Assembly: GCA_040756055.1 (NCBI GenBank)
Contig: JBFLZR010000003.1
Location: 43,160 to 107,159, forward strand
From: Candidatus Zixiibacteriota bacterium
GTDB lineage: Bacteria; Zixibacteria; MSB-5A5; GN15; FEB-12
Length of the DNA: 64,000 bases
Reading direction: 5' to 3'
Shown: positions 51,518-63,874 of the stretch, one piece after another
How the letters are laid out: each line of letters starts with the position of its first letter
Position numbering within the stretch: the first letter of the stretch is position 1
Notes under the pieces: generated by a model
Seen by the model: only the letters and a program-made list of their open reading frames with translations
The model's database searches: none
What the model was told of the DNA's origin: nothing
Made by a program: the position numbers and the translations under genes

Positions 51518-52042
51518 ATGCCTAAACCGGAAAAAATCGAAGCCGTTGCCGAGATGAAGAAGCTTTTCGAAGCTTCCGGCTCCTTGTTTGTTACTGACTA
51601 CCAGGGTCTTAACGTGGCTGACATGACGCATTTGCGCAAGAACCTCCGTGACAACAGTATTAAATACCTGATTGGCAAGAACACCCTGATGAAGCTGGCG
51701 GCCCGTGAGGCCGGCATCAAGGGGCTCGATGATCATTTTGTCGGTCCGACCGCGGTCGCGTTTACCAGCGCCGACCCGGCCATGGCGGCCAAAATCCTCA
51801 ATGATTCGTTCAGGGAAAAAGAATTGCCGAGGATGAAGGCTTTCGTGGTTGACAACCAGGTATATGAGGGAACCGAGATCAAGCGTCTGGCTGAACTGCC
51901 CCCGAGAGAGATTCTGTTGAGTCAGTTGGTCGCGGCGGTTGAGTCGCCGTTCAGCGCGCTCGTAGGCAGTCTGGATGGATTTTTCCGTGAGCTTATCGGC
52001 AGTGTTGATGCGCTCGCGGAAAAGAAAAAGAGTGAAGGTTGA
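51518..52042 (+). CDS. rplJ: 50S ribosomal protein L10
   Basis: 174 residues. VTDYQGLNVADMTHLRKNLR and the YLIGKNTLMKLAA stretch are typical. Holds the L7/L12 stalk. GGAGCC ribosome site. A hairpin-rich 121-base gap separates it from rplL. Confidence 0.97.
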   Translation: MPKPEKIEAVAEMKKLFEASGSLFVTDYQGLNVADMTHLRKNLRDNSIKYLIGKNTLMKLAAREAGIKGLDDHFVGPTAVAFTSADPAMAAKILNDSFREKELPRMKAFVVDNQVYEGTEIKRLAELPPREILLSQLVAAVESPFSALVGSLDGFFRELIGSVDALAEKKKSEG

Positions 52043-52043
52043 T

Positions 52044-52105
52044 GAGACCGTACGAAGCGAACGGCACCCACGCTTCTAGGCGGCCGGGTCTCACCGCCTG
52101 GGTGC
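52044..52105 (+). ncRNA. Hairpin-rich RNA segment between rplJ and rplL
   Basis: GCACCCA (52064-52070) pairs with TGGGTGC (52099-52105), and GGCGG (52079-52083) pairs with CCGCC (52094-52098) directly stacked on it. GAGACC (52044-52049) can alternatively pair with GGTCTC (52087-52092), which lies in the hairpin loop, giving a possible pseudoknot. No T-run follows. It could tune the L10:L7/L12 ratio or be a processing site. Not a family I recognise. Confidence 0.55.
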
Positions 52106-52163
52106 AGGGCGTTTCGGAATAAATGGTAAATTAGTTAATCTTAGAATTTATGAGGTAATTGAA

Positions 52164-52547
52164 GTGGCAAACGCAGTGATTGAAGAAATTGTCAACAAGA
52201 TCTCTGAGCTGAGTGCGATGGATCTGGCTGATCTTTCGAAAGCGATTCAGGAGAAGTTCGGTGTGACCGCGGCTGCTCCGGTTGCTTATGCTCCTGGCGC
52301 TGCCGCAGCTGCAGGTCCGGCTGCTGCCGAGGAGAAGACGGAATTCGATGTGGTTCTGAACTCCGCTGGTGACAAGAAGATTCAGGTCATCAAGGTGGTT
52401 CGTGAGTTGACCTCACTGGGCTTAAAGGAAGCCAAGGACCTCGTCGAAGGCGCTCCGTGTAAGGTAAAAGAAGGCTTGGGCAAAGAAGACGCCCAGAAGG
52501 CCAAAGCCAAGCTCGAAGAGGCTGGCGCAGTCGTCGAAATAAAGTAG
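52164..52547 (+). CDS. rplL: 50S ribosomal protein L7/L12
   Basis: 127 residues. N-terminal dimerisation helix, an Ala/Pro-rich hinge (about 38-56) and the C-terminal [37 protein letters not shown] start. Four to six copies bind L10 to form the stalk. Confidence 0.97.
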   Translation: MANAVIEEIVNKISELSAMDLADLSKAIQEKFGVTAAAPVAYAPGAAAAAGPAAAEEKTEFDVVLNSAGDKKIQVIKVVRELTSLGLKEAKDLVEGAPCKVKEGLGKEDAQKAKAKLEEAGAVVEIK

Positions 52548-52561
52548 CTGCCAGATTATGG

Positions 52562-52595
52562 AAAACCGGGAACCTCCGGGTTCCCGGCCGGTTTT
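52562..52595 (+). terminator. Attenuator-like hairpin between rplL and rpoB
   Basis: AAAACCGG pairs with CCGGTTTT around an inner GGGAAC/GTTCCC stem with a four-to-six-base loop; only a short T stretch follows. It lies where bacteria often place the partial rplL-rpoB terminator. The remaining 200 bases to rpoB show no other pattern I trust. Confidence 0.7.
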
Positions 52596-52802
52596 ACTTA
52601 CGCATAAGTAAATTCCCTGATTTTGTTTTTTGTTGGCTGATTGACTGCAGAATTTGGCTCCCTGAATAATTTATAGGGAGATAAGTCATAGCGATGACAG
52701 GATCGCCAAGACATCTGGAATCGTAAATTAATGTTCTCAATAACCCGAGGCGGGGTTTTGCCGTCTTATGGGTTGTTTTGTCTTTTTTAGGAGGGTGATA
52801 AC

Positions 52803-55800
52803 TTGACCCAGTCTAAAATGATTGAACGTATTAACTACGGTGTGGGATCCGATGCAACGGAGATGCCCAACCTTTTGGAAGTTCAGTTGAACTCCTATAA
52901 CGATTTTCTCCAGCCTCATGTGCCCGCGGGGAAAAGAGAAAAGGCCGGCCTGCACCAAATATTCAGCGAAGTTTTCCCGGTTACCGATGTTCACGAGAAC
53001 TACTCGTTGGAATATGTCGGCTATCATCTCGGCCCAACCCGGTATAGCATTGACGAGTGCCGCGAGCGCAATATGACTTTTGCCGCTCCGCTCCGGGTTA
53101 CCATGAGACTTATTTCGCGTCAGGGAGAGGGGGAGCAGAAGGAAGTCAAGGACATCATTGAGCAGGATGTCTATCTTGGCGAGCTTCCGCTGGTCACCGA
53201 GTGGGGGACTTTCATCATAAATGGCGCCGAACGCGTTGTGGTCAGTCAGCTTCACCGAAGCCCCGGTGTTTTCTTCGACGAAGAAACCCATCCTAACGGC
53301 AAGAGGCTCTTCTCGGCTCGTATTATTCCTTATCGTGGAAGCTGGATGGAGTTCAGCACTGACATCAACGATGTCATGTATCTCTATATCGATTCCAAAC
53401 GAAAACTCCCCGTCACGATAATGCTTCGAATCCTCGGCCATTCCACCGATGACGATATCGTCAAGTTGTTTTACGACCCCGTAGAGTTCAATCCGGGCCG
53501 GAAAAAAGAAGTCAATCTCGATGGGGCCCATCTGGCCGAGACGATTGTTGACAAGGAGACGGGTGAGATCCTGTATTCCGCGGGTGATCCCATTGACGAT
53601 GCCATGCTTGAAAAAATCAAGGATAACGGCGTCAAGAGTTTCAAAATTGTCCCCGCTAAAGACCGTCGTGAGGTGCCGGTAATCCTAAATACGATCAAAA
53701 AGGATACTACCAAGTCGCGCGAAGAAGCGCTGTTCAAGATATATTCTATTCTCCGTCCCGGTGAGCCGCCGTCGCTTGAGATGGCGGAGTCGCTGGTGGA
53801 TAAATTCTTTTTCGGCAACAAGCGCTATGATCTGGGCGAGGTTGGCCGGTATATGATCAACCAGCGTATGGGGGTGGATGTCCCGCTGGACAGGACGACT
53901 TTGGACGGCAAGGATTTTGTGGCCATTATCAGGTATCTGACCGGTTTGTGCAACGATATCGGTTTCACCGATGACATCGATCATCTGGGTAACCGTCGCG
54001 CCCGCACTGTCGGCGAACTGCTCGGGAATCTGTTTTCGGTTGGTCTTACGCGCATCGCCCGCACTATTCGTGAGCGTCTGTCTCTGAAGGACCAGGAAAA
54101 CCTGACGCCGCAACTTCTGGTTAACGCCCGCACCGTTTCGTCGGTGATCGACACGTTCTTTGGTTCATCGCAGCTTTCGCAGTTCATGGACCAGACAAAT
54201 CCTTTGTCGGAACTCACGCACAAGCGCCGTCTTTCGGCTCTAGGCCCGGGCGGTCTGACCCGCGAAAGAGCCGGGTTCGAGGTGCGTGACGTTCACCACA
54301 CTCATTATGGACGCATGTGTCCCATCGAGACTCCGGAAGGACCGAATATCGGTCTGATTACCTCGATGGCTACTTACGCCAGAATCAATAAATACGGTTT
54401 TTTGGAGACTCCTTATCGCAAGGTCGTCAAGGGGAAGGTGACCGATGAAATCGAGTATCTTTCGGCCGATCAGGAGGACCGTTACCATATAGCTCAGTGT
54501 AACGAGCCGCTGGATAACAAGGGCAGGTTCGTGCGGGACCTGATCATGGCCCGCAACCGTTCGGACTATCCGTTCGTGAAGCCTGAAGAGATCCAGTACA
54601 TGGATGTTTCTCCCCGTCAGATCGTATCCGTGGCGGCATCGCTGATTCCGTTTCTGGAGCATGACGACGCCAACCGCGCTCTCATGGGCTCCAACATGCA
54701 GCGCCAGTCAGTGCCGCTTCTGAAAACGGAGGCTCCGCTGATTGGAACCGGCATGGAACGCAAAGTGGCCTCTGATGCCGGGGCGGTAATAAAAACCCGG
54801 GAGGCGGGCGAAGTCGTGTATGTTGACGCCGAGAAGGTTGTGATCCGTCCCGATGTCCGTCAGCGTGTCGGCAAACTCGGTTATGTCGAGGACATAGAGT
54901 ACAAGATGACCAAGTTCCGTCGCTCCAACCAGGATACGTGTATCAGTTATCACCCCACCGTCGCTCTGGGAGCGACTGTTAAGGAAGGTGATGTTATAGC
55001 CGACGGACCGGCGGTCGATAAGGGCGAGTTGGCGCTGGGGAACAACGTTCTCGTTGCTTTTATGCCCTGGCGCGGATACAACTTCGAAGACGCCATCATT
55101 CTTTCGGAGCGACTGGTTCGTGAAGATATCTTCACTTCGATCCACGTAGAGGAATACGAACTGCAGGTTCGCGATACCAAACGCGGTTCGGAAGAGATCA
55201 CGCGGGAGATTCCCAATGTCTCTGAAGAAGCGCTACTGAATCTGGACGAGCAGGGGATTATTCGCGTCGGCGCTGAAGTTGAGGCCGGCGACATTATGGT
55301 CGGCAAGGTCACGCCCAAAGGTGAGACAGAGCTCTCTCCGGAGGAGCGTCTGCTGAGAGCCATCTTCGGCGAGAAGGCGGGAGATGTCAAGGACGCCAGT
55401 CTGAAGGCGCCGCCCGGAATGAAGGGTGTGGTCATCAGGACCCAGGTCTTTACCCGTAAAGAGAGAACCGAAGAGGCCAAGAAGGCGGAGAAAGAGCAGG
55501 TTGCGCAGATCAAGAAGATCTTCAATAAGAAGATCAGCGACATCGCCAAGTTGCGCAACCAGAAGATCGGTGAGCTGGCGGACGGCAAATCGTCGCAGAC
55601 GGTTCGTTCGGTCGTGGATAATTCCGTGGTGGTACGCTCCGGTCACAAGTACAAGGCCGAGTTTTTCGCGGAGTTCGATTTCGACTCGGTCGTTGCCCCG
55701 GACGGTTTTACGGATGATGATGGCGCTAACAAGCACATCAACGGTATTATTGCCGAAGCCAGCGAGCTTATCGATGCGAAGAAGCAGGAGATGGAGATCG

Positions 55801-56573
55801 AGGTGGACAAGGTGGTCCGCGGCGCCGAACTTCCTCCGGGTGTAAAGCAGCTTGTCAAGGTGACGGTTGCTATTCGCCGCAAGATCTCTGTCGGTGATAA
55901 GATGGCGGGGCGACACGGCAACAAGGGTGTCGTGTCCAAGGTCGTGCCCGTTGAGGATATGCCTTATATGGAAGACGGTACTCCCGTCGATATCATCCTC
56001 AACCCGCTCGGCGTACCATCGCGTATGAACGTTGGTCAGATTCTCGAGACACATTTGGGCTGGGCCGCCAGAAGGCTCAATGAGCATATTGCCACCCCGG
56101 TGTTCGAGGGCGCCACTGTTGAACAGATACAGGAGAAATTGCGCAAAGCCGGTCTTCCCGAGAACGGCAAACTTCAGTTGTACGATGGTCTCACCGGCAA
56201 CGGATTTGACAATCCGGTAACGGTCGGGTACATCTATATGCTGAAGTTGTCGCACCTTGTGGATGATAAGATCCATGCCCGCTCCATTGGCCCTTACTCT
56301 CTGGTTACCCAGCAGCCGCTGGGTGGTAAGGCGCAGTTCGGTGGCCAGCGGTTTGGTGAAATGGAAGTGTGGGCGCTTGAGGCCTACGGCGCGGCTTATA
56401 CTCTCCAGGAGATGCTTACGGTTAAGTCTGATGACGTGACCGGACGCAGCAAGGTCTACGAGGCGATCGTCAAGGGTGAGAACCCGCCGGAACCGGGTTA
56501 TCCCGAGGCGTTCAATGTGTTGATAAAGGAACTTCAGGCGCTTGGCCTGGATGTCAAACTGGTAGAGAAATAG
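52803..56573 (+). CDS. rpoB: RNA polymerase beta subunit
   Basis: 1256 residues starting at TTG 52803, eight bases after AGGAGG; no ATG competes. The rifampicin-cluster [20 protein letters not shown] keeps the Ser, Asp and His that bind drug in sensitive species. [35 protein letters not shown] and [20 protein letters not shown] are standard. Cotranscribed with rpoC. Confidence 0.99.
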   Translation: MTQSKMIERINYGVGSDATEMPNLLEVQLNSYNDFLQPHVPAGKREKAGLHQIFSEVFPVTDVHENYSLEYVGYHLGPTRYSIDECRERNMTFAAPLRVTMRLISRQGEGEQKEVKDIIEQDVYLGELPLVTEWGTFIINGAERVVVSQLHRSPGVFFDEETHPNGKRLFSARIIPYRGSWMEFSTDINDVMYLYIDSKRKLPVTIMLRILGHSTDDDIVKLFYDPVEFNPGRKKEVNLDGAHLAETIVDKETGEILYSAGDPIDDAMLEKIKDNGVKSFKIVPAKDRREVPVILNTIKKDTTKSREEALFKIYSILRPGEPPSLEMAESLVDKFFFGNKRYDLGEVGRYMINQRMGVDVPLDRTTLDGKDFVAIIRYLTGLCNDIGFTDDIDHLGNRRARTVGELLGNLFSVGLTRIARTIRERLSLKDQENLTPQLLVNARTVSSVIDTFFGSSQLSQFMDQTNPLSELTHKRRLSALGPGGLTRERAGFEVRDVHHTHYGRMCPIETPEGPNIGLITSMATYARINKYGFLETPYRKVVKGKVTDEIEYLSADQEDRYHIAQCNEPLDNKGRFVRDLIMARNRSDYPFVKPEEIQYMDVSPRQIVSVAASLIPFLEHDDANRALMGSNMQRQSVPLLKTEAPLIGTGMERKVASDAGAVIKTREAGEVVYVDAEKVVIRPDVRQRVGKLGYVEDIEYKMTKFRRSNQDTCISYHPTVALGATVKEGDVIADGPAVDKGELALGNNVLVAFMPWRGYNFEDAIILSERLVREDIFTSIHVEEYELQVRDTKRGSEEITREIPNVSEEALLNLDEQGIIRVGAEVEAGDIMVGKVTPKGETELSPEERLLRAIFGEKAGDVKDASLKAPPGMKGVVIRTQVFTRKERTEEAKKAEKEQVAQIKKIFNKKISDIAKLRNQKIGELADGKSSQTVRSVVDNSVVVRSGHKYKAEFFAEFDFDSVVAPDGFTDDDGANKHINGIIAEASELIDAKKQEMEIEVDKVVRGAELPPGVKQLVKVTVAIRRKISVGDKMAGRHGNKGVVSKVVPVEDMPYMEDGTPVDIILNPLGVPSRMNVGQILETHLGWAARRLNEHIATPVFEGATVEQIQEKLRKAGLPENGKLQLYDGLTGNGFDNPVTVGYIYMLKLSHLVDDKIHARSIGPYSLVTQQPLGGKAQFGGQRFGEMEVWALEAYGAAYTLQEMLTVKSDDVTGRSKVYEAIVKGENPPEPGYPEAFNVLIKELQALGLDVKLVEK

Positions 56574-56596
56574 TCGTTAGCGTTTGGAAAGTAACT

Positions 56597-56620
56597 CTGC
56601 CCGCCCTGGCGGGCGGGCAG
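56597..56620 (+). repeat. 24-base GC-rich hairpin between rpoB and rpoC
   Basis: CTGCCCGCC pairs with GGCGGGCAG around six bases. No T-run follows, so it is not a standard terminator; it may be an mRNA stabiliser, a processing site or a dispersed palindrome. Confidence 0.75.
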
Positions 56621-56641
56621 AATTGAATAAAGGAGAAATCC

Positions 56642-59600
56642 ATGGCCGATTTGACAGGAAGAAGTCAGGGAGATAGAAAGAAGCCCTCGGACTTTGCGGC
56701 AATCCAGATTCAGATTGCTTCACCCGAGATGATCCTGTCCTGGTCCTACGGCGAGGTGACCAAGCCGGAGACCATCAATTATCGTTCGTTCAAGCCGGAA
56801 CGAGACGGCCTTTTCTGCGAAAGAATTTTTGGCCCCGTTAAAGATTGGGAATGCAACTGCGGCAAATACAAACGAATCCGTTTCCGCGGTATTGTTTGTG
56901 ACCGCTGCGGTGTTGAGGTTACCCAGTCGAAGGTTCGTCGTGAACGCATGGGACATATTCAACTGGCGGTGCCGGTTTCACACATCTGGTATTTCAAGTC
57001 CCTTCCATCGCGCATAGGCAACCTTCTCGATATTTCAATACGGGAACTGGAGAAGATTCTGTATTACGAATCCTATCTCATTATCGACCCGGGCAATACC
57101 TCGTATAACGAAGGTGACGTGATATCGGAAGAGGAATTCCTCGATCTCGAAGAGGCGGGGAAGACTTTCGACGCGCGGATGGGCGCTGATGCCGTCCGTG
57201 AGATGCTCAGGAAAATCGATATCGATGAACTGGCCGTTACGCTGCGAGCGCAGGCCAAAGTGGAAACATCGGCCCAGCGCAAGAAAGATATTCTCAAACG
57301 GCTGCGGATTATCGAATCCTTCCGTCAGTCGAACAATCGTCCCGAGTGGATGATCATGGATGTTATTCCGGTCATTCCGCCGGACCTTCGTCCTCTGGTT
57401 CCGCTCGAGGGCGGGCGGTTCGCAACCTCGGATCTTAACGACCTGTATCGTCGCGTTATCAATCGCAACAACCGTCTGAAAAAGCTTATAGATATTCAGG
57501 CGCCCGAAGTGATTCTTCGCAACGAAAAGAGGATGCTTCAGGAGGCGGTCGATGCCCTGTTCGATAACGGGCGTCGTACCCATTCCGTTCGCGGTGATTC
57601 GAAGCGGCCACTCAAGTCTCTTTCGGATCTGCTCAAGGGCAAGCAGGGACGTTTCCGTCAGAACCTTCTCGGTAAGCGCGTCGATTACTCCGGCCGTTCG
57701 GTCATCGTGGTTGGCCCGGAGTTGAAGCTGCACCAGTGCGGTTTGCCCAAGAACATGGCGCTGGAGTTGTTCAAGCCGTTTATTATCATGAAGCTTGAAG
57801 AGAAGGGCTATGTGCAGACGGTTAAGTCGGCAAAGAAGCTGGTTGAGAAGGAGCGTCCGGAGGTCTGGGATATTCTCGAGGAGATTATCGAGGATCATCC
57901 GGTGTTGCTCAACCGTGCTCCCACGCTGCATCGTCTGGGCATCCAGGCGTTTTATCCGGTGCTGGTGGAGGGTAAAGCCATTCGCCTTCACCCGCTCGTC
58001 TGCGCTGCGTTTAACGCCGACTTTGACGGTGACCAGATGGCGGTTCACGTACCTCTTTCTTTCGAGGCGCAGCTCGAGGCGCGGGTACTTATGTTGTCGA
58101 CCAACAACATTCTGCTGCCATCGTCGGGCCGTCCGATCGCCATTCCCAGCCAGGATATCGTGCTCGGCTGTTACTATCTGACCAAGACGAAGGCCGGCAG
58201 TAAAGGTGAAGGAATGAGCTTCAGTTCTATTGCTGAGGCGCTGGCCGCTTATGATCACGGTCATCTGGCGTTGCATGCTCAGATTAGCGTCAGGATCAAT
58301 CATCAACTGGTCCAGACCACTCCCGGGCGGTTGATTTTTAACGGCATAATCCCCGACGAGGTCCCGTTCTTTAATGATATTGCCAACAGGGGTACGCTGG
58401 AAGATATCGTCAAGGATGTTTTCACCCGTTTGGGACAGGAAGCTACCGTTGAGTTTCTTGACCGGTTGAAATATCTCGGCTTTGAATATGCCACGCTTTC
58501 GGGTGTCACGGTTTCAATCGATGATCTGGTTGTGCCGCCGCAAAAGGAGAACCTTTTGAAGAACGCTTCCGATGAGGTGGCGAAGATCACCAAGCGCTAT
58601 GAGCGTGGTGTGATTACTAACGGTGAACGCTATAACCAGGTGATTGATACCTGGACCCGTGTCACCGGTGAGATTGCCAGTGTCATGTTTGAGAATCTGT
58701 CGGCTCAGAAGGGCGGTTTCAACCCGGTGTTCATGATGGCTGATTCCGGCGCTCGCGGCTCCAAGGAGCAGATTCGTCAGTTGGCCGGCATGCGTGGTTT
58801 GATGGCCAAGCCTCAGAAGAAGATCACTGGCGGTGTCGGCGAAATTATCGAGAACCCGATTACCGCCAACTTCCGTGAAGGTCTCACTGTGCAGGAATAC
58901 TTTATTTCCACGCACGGTGCCCGTAAAGGGTTGGCCGACACGGCCTTAAAGACAGCCGACGCGGGTTATCTGACTCGCCGTCTGGTCGATGTTGCGCAGG
59001 ATGTAATCATTCGCGAGCCGGATTGCGGGACGATTCTGGGACTTCATGTCGCTGCGATCAAAGAGGGCGAGGAAGTTATCGAATCGCTGGCTGATCGTAT
59101 TCTCGGGCGCGTAGCGTTGGAGGATATCTATGATCCAATTAACGATGAATTGATTGTCGCCGCCGGCGAGCAGATCGAAGAGAAGCATGCTGTCATTATC
59201 GAAGACAGCGGCATCGACAGGGTAGGTATCCGCTCGGTGCTCACTTGCGAATCGAAGTATGGTGTGTGCGCTAAGTGCTACGGTCGCAACCTGGCCAGTA
59301 TGAAAATGGTTCAAATCGGCGAAGCGGTGGGCGTGATTGCGGCTCAGTCAATCGGTGAGCCGGGTACACAGCTTACACTGCGTACCTTCCATATCGGCGG
59401 TACGGCCGCACGTATTGCCGAGCAGTCGCGAGTCGAGGCTAAATATCCGGGTACGGTCGCTTTCAAAGATATTAAGGCGGTGGACCGTGATGATGATACC
59501 GTGATGGTCACCAGCCGTGACGGTGTTGGTGAGGCGCACATCGTTGATGATGACGGTCGTGTGCGTGCCCGGCTTCGGGTTCCTTACGGCGCCCACCTGT

Positions 59601-60754
59601 TCGTAAAAGAGGGCCAGAAGATAAACAAGGGTGATGTGGTTTATGAATGGGATCCTTACACCGGTACGATTCTCACCGAGAAGACCGGTACGGTGAAATT
59701 CAAAGACCTCATTCTTGATGTTTCATATCGTGAGGCGATTGACGACCAGACCGGTATGATTCAGCAGATCATTATGGACACCAAAGACAAGTCGCTTTTC
59801 CCGACCGTGATGATAGAGAGCGACAAGGGCAAGACACTGGCGAGCTATAGGGTTCCGACCGAGGCGCAGCTTCAAGTGACTGATGGACAGGCTGTTGTCG
59901 CCGGCGACCTGCTTGTAAAGATGCCTCGTTTTATCTCCAAGTCGCGAGATATCACGGGTGGTTTGCCGCGCGTAGCCGAACTGTTTGAGGCTCGTCGTCC
60001 CCACGATCCGGCTGTGATCGCCGAAATCGAAGGAGTTGTCGAGTTTGGCAAGACTATCCGCGGTCAGCAGCAGATTTTTGTTAAGGGCGAAGAAGGTGAG
60101 GAGAGAGAATACCTCATCCCACACGGCAAGCACCTGATGGTTCACGCCGGTGACCGGGTCATAGCCGGTGATCGTTTATGTGAAGGCCCGAAGGACCCGC
60201 ACGATATTCTTCGCGTATCCGGCGACCAGGAAGTTCAGGCTTATCTGGTGGACGAGATCCAGGAAGTTTATCGGCTTCAGGGCGTAAAGATAAACGACAA
60301 GCATATCGAAGTGATAGTGCGTCAGATGATGCAGAAAGTGTTGATCGAGTATGTCGGTGATACGAATTTCCTCGAGGGCGAGAAGGTCGATAAGATCAAG
60401 TTCTATGAGGAAAACGCTCGTGTAATTGCCGAGGGCGGCGAGCCGGCGCGGTTCCAGCCACTTCTTTTGGGTATTACGAGGGCATCACTGACGACGGAGA
60501 GCTTCATATCGGCGGCTTCGTTCCAGGAGACGACGAAGGTTCTGACCGAGGCGGCGGTATCCGGTAAGATCGACTATCTGCTTGGCCTGAAAGAGAATGT
60601 CATTATCGGACATTTGATTCCGGCCGGGACAGGCATCGAAAAATACCGGGGCTTGAAGGCCGTGATTGAAGATGAGGAAGAGTCCGAAGTCGAGGGTTCA
60701 ATAGGAGAGTCGAAAGAAATTTCGGCCCTCGATATTTTTAACAAAAACTCTTGA
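56642..60754 (+). CDS. rpoC: RNA polymerase beta' subunit
   Basis: 1370 residues. Zinc site 1 is [20 protein letters not shown], the catalytic loop is [12 protein letters not shown] with three Mg-binding Asp, and zinc site 2 is [18 protein letters not shown] follows GGAGAAATCC. The promoter for the next operon overlaps its stop codon. Confidence 0.99.
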   Translation: MADLTGRSQGDRKKPSDFAAIQIQIASPEMILSWSYGEVTKPETINYRSFKPERDGLFCERIFGPVKDWECNCGKYKRIRFRGIVCDRCGVEVTQSKVRRERMGHIQLAVPVSHIWYFKSLPSRIGNLLDISIRELEKILYYESYLIIDPGNTSYNEGDVISEEEFLDLEEAGKTFDARMGADAVREMLRKIDIDELAVTLRAQAKVETSAQRKKDILKRLRIIESFRQSNNRPEWMIMDVIPVIPPDLRPLVPLEGGRFATSDLNDLYRRVINRNNRLKKLIDIQAPEVILRNEKRMLQEAVDALFDNGRRTHSVRGDSKRPLKSLSDLLKGKQGRFRQNLLGKRVDYSGRSVIVVGPELKLHQCGLPKNMALELFKPFIIMKLEEKGYVQTVKSAKKLVEKERPEVWDILEEIIEDHPVLLNRAPTLHRLGIQAFYPVLVEGKAIRLHPLVCAAFNADFDGDQMAVHVPLSFEAQLEARVLMLSTNNILLPSSGRPIAIPSQDIVLGCYYLTKTKAGSKGEGMSFSSIAEALAAYDHGHLALHAQISVRINHQLVQTTPGRLIFNGIIPDEVPFFNDIANRGTLEDIVKDVFTRLGQEATVEFLDRLKYLGFEYATLSGVTVSIDDLVVPPQKENLLKNASDEVAKITKRYERGVITNGERYNQVIDTWTRVTGEIASVMFENLSAQKGGFNPVFMMADSGARGSKEQIRQLAGMRGLMAKPQKKITGGVGEIIENPITANFREGLTVQEYFISTHGARKGLADTALKTADAGYLTRRLVDVAQDVIIREPDCGTILGLHVAAIKEGEEVIESLADRILGRVALEDIYDPINDELIVAAGEQIEEKHAVIIEDSGIDRVGIRSVLTCESKYGVCAKCYGRNLASMKMVQIGEAVGVIAAQSIGEPGTQLTLRTFHIGGTAARIAEQSRVEAKYPGTVAFKDIKAVDRDDDTVMVTSRDGVGEAHIVDDDGRVRARLRVPYGAHLFVKEGQKINKGDVVYEWDPYTGTILTEKTGTVKFKDLILDVSYREAIDDQTGMIQQIIMDTKDKSLFPTVMIESDKGKTLASYRVPTEAQLQVTDGQAVVAGDLLVKMPRFISKSRDITGGLPRVAELFEARRPHDPAVIAEIEGVVEFGKTIRGQQQIFVKGEEGEEREYLIPHGKHLMVHAGDRVIAGDRLCEGPKDPHDILRVSGDQEVQAYLVDEIQEVYRLQGVKINDKHIEVIVRQMMQKVLIEYVGDTNFLEGEKVDKIKFYEENARVIAEGGEPARFQPLLLGITRASLTTESFISAASFQETTKVLTEAAVSGKIDYLLGLKENVIIGHLIPAGTGIEKYRGLKAVIEDEEESEVEGSIGESKEISALDIFNKNS

Positions 60755-60779
60755 CAATTTCGGGCTAAGTGACTAAAAT
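60751..60779 (+). promoter_or_regulatory. Promoter of rpsL-rpsG-fusA-tuf
   Basis: TTGACA and TAAAAT separated by exactly 17 bases; the -35 box overlaps the rpoC stop codon. The rpsL start is 56 bases after the -10. Confidence 0.8.
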
Positions 60780-60834
60780 ACGCGTCTTTGTAGAAATATT
60801 TTTGACCCGGATTTAGAGAAAAACAGGAGACATT

Positions 60835-61209
60835 TTGCCGACTATTAATCAGTTGATTCGAAAGGGAAGAACACAGCCTACCTACAAGACCAAGGCTCCG
60901 GCCATGGGTTCTTGTCCTCAGAAGCGTGGTGTGTGTACCAGGGTGTATACATCGACGCCGAAGAAACCGAACTCGGCTTTGAGAAAGGTGGCTCGTGTCC
61001 GTTTGACCAACCAGATTGAGGTCACCGCATATATACCCGGAGAAGGCCACAATCTTCAGGAGCACTCGATCGTGATGATTCGCGGCGGGCGTGTGAAAGA
61101 TCTGCCCGGTGTTCGTTATCACATTATCAGAGGCACCATGGATACGTCCGGTGTCGCTGAGAGGAAACGTAGTCGCTCGAAATATGGGACCAAGAAACCT
61201 AAGGAATAG
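60835..61209 (+). CDS. rpsL: 30S ribosomal protein S12
   Basis: 124 residues starting at TTG 60835 after [20 protein letters not shown], the [15 protein letters not shown] loop (its Lys is the streptomycin-sensitivity position) and [12 protein letters not shown] are typical. Confidence 0.97.
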   Translation: MPTINQLIRKGRTQPTYKTKAPAMGSCPQKRGVCTRVYTSTPKKPNSALRKVARVRLTNQIEVTAYIPGEGHNLQEHSIVMIRGGRVKDLPGVRYHIIRGTMDTSGVAERKRSRSKYGTKKPKE

Positions 61210-61220
61210 TTGGTTTAGTT

Positions 61221-61691
61221 ATGTCGAGAAGAACAAGCGCCCAGAAAAGGGAAATAGTCCCTGATTATAAATACCAGGACAGGCTGATCACGCAGTTTGT
61301 GTCATGCCTGATGAAGAGTGGTAAGCGTTCAACGGCTGAGGGTCTGTTTTATTCAGCGTTGGACAGCGTTGAAAAGAAAACCGGCCAGGGCGGTCTTGAG
61401 ATGTTTCACAAGGCCGTGAATAATGTCAAGCCGGTTTTGGAAGTCAGGTCGCGCCGCGTGGGTGGCGCCACCTACCAGGTTCCGGTCGAGGTTCGTCCGA
61501 ACCGTCGTACCGCTTTGGCGATACGGTGGTTGATTTCGTACGCCTCGGCCAGGAGTGGAAATTCTATGGCTGATAAGTTGGCCGGCGAGTTTATAGCCGC
61601 TGCTAACAATGAAGGAGCGTCGATTAAAAAGAAAGAAGACACCCATAAGATGGCCGAGGCCAATAAGGCCTTCGCCCATTTCAGGTGGTAG
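61221..61691 (+). CDS. rpsG: 30S ribosomal protein S7
   Basis: 156 residues. [20 protein letters not shown] at the start and [20 protein letters not shown] in the middle fit S7. Twelve bases after rpsL. Confidence 0.97.
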   Translation: MSRRTSAQKREIVPDYKYQDRLITQFVSCLMKSGKRSTAEGLFYSALDSVEKKTGQGGLEMFHKAVNNVKPVLEVRSRRVGGATYQVPVEVRPNRRTALAIRWLISYASARSGNSMADKLAGEFIAAANNEGASIKKKEDTHKMAEANKAFAHFRW

Positions 61692-61779
61692 TCCTTCTTT
61701 CGAACCCTGCTGATTTTTTAATCCGTCGCTCCAATTTAATCGAATGTGCTGAAAGGAAAGATCAGACAGGGTTTTTTTT

Positions 61780-63861
61780 ATGTCTGACAAAGAGAGATTA
61801 CAGAAGATTCGCAACATCGGCATCATGGCCCACATCGACGCCGGCAAGACCACGACCACCGAGCGGATATTGTTTTACACGGGTAAGACGCACCGGATGG
61901 GAGAGGTTCACGATGGCGCCGCCACGATGGATTGGATGGAGCAGGAGAAAGAGCGCGGCATAACGATCACGTCGGCCGCGACTACCGCCTTCTGGCGCAA
62001 CCACACCATCAATATCATCGATACTCCGGGTCATGTCGATTTTACGGTCGAAGTCGAGCGCTCCCTGAGAGTTCTCGACGGCGCGGTGGCTCTTTTCTGC
62101 GCTGTTGGCGGTGTCGAGCCGCAGTCCGAAACCGTGTGGCGTCAGGCCGACAAATACGGTGTTCCGCGAATCGCCTATATAAATAAAATGGACCGTACCG
62201 GCGCCAGTTTTGAGCATACCCTCAAGATGATGAATGACCGCTTTGCCACCAAATGCGTGGCGGTGGCTATTCCCGCGGGCGAGGGTGAGATGTTCAGTGG
62301 CATTATCGACTTGCTGTCGATGAAATTTCGTGTTTTTCATGAAGACTCTCAGGGTACGACCTTTGACGATCTCGAAGTGCCTTCCGACATGCTCTCGACG
62401 GCCAACGAGTATCGCGAGAAGTTGCTCGAGGCGGTGGCCGATTATGATGACCACCTTCTCGAGCAGTTTCTCCACGACGAGGAGCTCGACCCCGCCGAGG
62501 TTATGGCGGCGGTAAGGAAAGCCACCATTGAGGTATCGATGGTACCGGTTCTCTGCGGTTCGTCGTTCAGAAACAAGGGCATTCAAAAGCTGCTCGATAG
62601 CATCGTCGACTTCTTGCCGTCGCCCGTGGATATGCCCCCGGTCAAGGGGCACGATGTCGATCGTCCCGATAAGGTTATCGAGCGTCATCCTGATACCGAG
62701 GATCCGGCATCGGCTCTGGCTTTCAAAATCATGACCGACCCGTATGTGGGTAAGCTGACCTATATTAGAGTATACTCCGGCATTGTCAGGGCCGGTTCAT
62801 ATCTGTACAACCCGACCTCGGGTATTAAAGAGCGCATAGCGCGTCTTCTCAGGATGCACTCCAACAAGCGCGAGGATATCAAAGAGGCTCTGGCCGGTGA
62901 TATCGTGGCCGCCATCGGTCTTCGCAAGACCACCACCGGTGATACCCTGTGTGATCCCAAGCACCCGGTTTTGCTGGAGAGCATGACTTTCCCGGCCCCG
63001 GTGGTATCGGTCTCGATTGAGCCGAGAACCAAAGCCGACCAGGAGAAGCTCTCCGACGCTTTGACGAAGTTGTCCGAGGAGGACCCCACCTTTAAGGTGC
63101 GTTATGATGAAGAGACGGGCCAGACCGTTATCAGCGGTATGGGCGAGCTGCACTTGGAAATTCTCGTCGACCGGCTCATGCGTGAATTTTCCGTTGGCGC
63201 GGCGGTGGGTAAGCCCTCGGTGGCCTACAAGGAGGCTATCACCCAGAGCGTGGAATGTGAAGGCAGATTCGTCCGTCAGACGGGCGGAAAAGGTCAGTTT
63301 GGACATGTGATTCTGCGCATAAAGCCGACCGAAGACGGCTCGGAGTTCAAGTTCGAGAACAAGTTGATTGGCGGGACTATTCCCAGGGAGTATGTACCGG
63401 CGGTTGAAAAGGGCATCAAGGGCGCTTTGGCCAATGGCATCGTTGCCGGGTATCCGGTGACAGGCGTACATTGTGAACTTCTCGACGGCAGCTATCACGA
63501 AGTGGACTCCAACGAGATGGCTTTCCAGATTGCCGGTTCGATGGCCTTCCAGGCAGGCGCCCGCAAGGCCGGCCCGGTTCTGCTCGAGCCTATCATGGAT
63601 GTTGAAGTGGTGGTGCCCGAGGCCTATATGGGCGCTGTGGTCGGCGATTTAAATTCCCGCCGAGGGAAAATTAAGGGTATGGTGCCGCGAAACGATGTTA
63701 CCGTCATAGCTGTCAGCGTGCCTCTTTCGGAGATGTTCGGTTACGCCAATACGCTTAGAAATATATCGCAGGGACGGGCGGTATTTACGATGCAGTTCGC
63801 TAAATACTCGCAGGTGCCTGCGGAAGTATCCCAGAAAATGTTTGAAGGTGTGAAAATATAG
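61780..63861 (+). CDS. fusA: Elongation factor G
   Basis: 693 residues. GTPase motifs [27 protein letters not shown] and NKMDRTGAS, then domains II to V ending in the [16 protein letters not shown] segment. Catalyses ribosome translocation. The codon mix is rich in GCC, GTC, ACC and CTC, which contrasts with tuf. Confidence 0.98.
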   Translation: MSDKERLQKIRNIGIMAHIDAGKTTTTERILFYTGKTHRMGEVHDGAATMDWMEQEKERGITITSAATTAFWRNHTINIIDTPGHVDFTVEVERSLRVLDGAVALFCAVGGVEPQSETVWRQADKYGVPRIAYINKMDRTGASFEHTLKMMNDRFATKCVAVAIPAGEGEMFSGIIDLLSMKFRVFHEDSQGTTFDDLEVPSDMLSTANEYREKLLEAVADYDDHLLEQFLHDEELDPAEVMAAVRKATIEVSMVPVLCGSSFRNKGIQKLLDSIVDFLPSPVDMPPVKGHDVDRPDKVIERHPDTEDPASALAFKIMTDPYVGKLTYIRVYSGIVRAGSYLYNPTSGIKERIARLLRMHSNKREDIKEALAGDIVAAIGLRKTTTGDTLCDPKHPVLLESMTFPAPVVSVSIEPRTKADQEKLSDALTKLSEEDPTFKVRYDEETGQTVISGMGELHLEILVDRLMREFSVGAAVGKPSVAYKEAITQSVECEGRFVRQTGGKGQFGHVILRIKPTEDGSEFKFENKLIGGTIPREYVPAVEKGIKGALANGIVAGYPVTGVHCELLDGSYHEVDSNEMAFQIAGSMAFQAGARKAGPVLLEPIMDVEVVVPEAYMGAVVGDLNSRRGKIKGMVPRNDVTVIAVSVPLSEMFGYANTLRNISQGRAVFTMQFAKYSQVPAEVSQKMFEGVKI

Positions 63862-63874
63862 CGGAGGCAGCCCC

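Noticed and set aside
57035..58306. 423-residue open frame antisense to rpoC
   Set aside because: A long shadow frame produced by codon bias of rpoC; no family resemblance.
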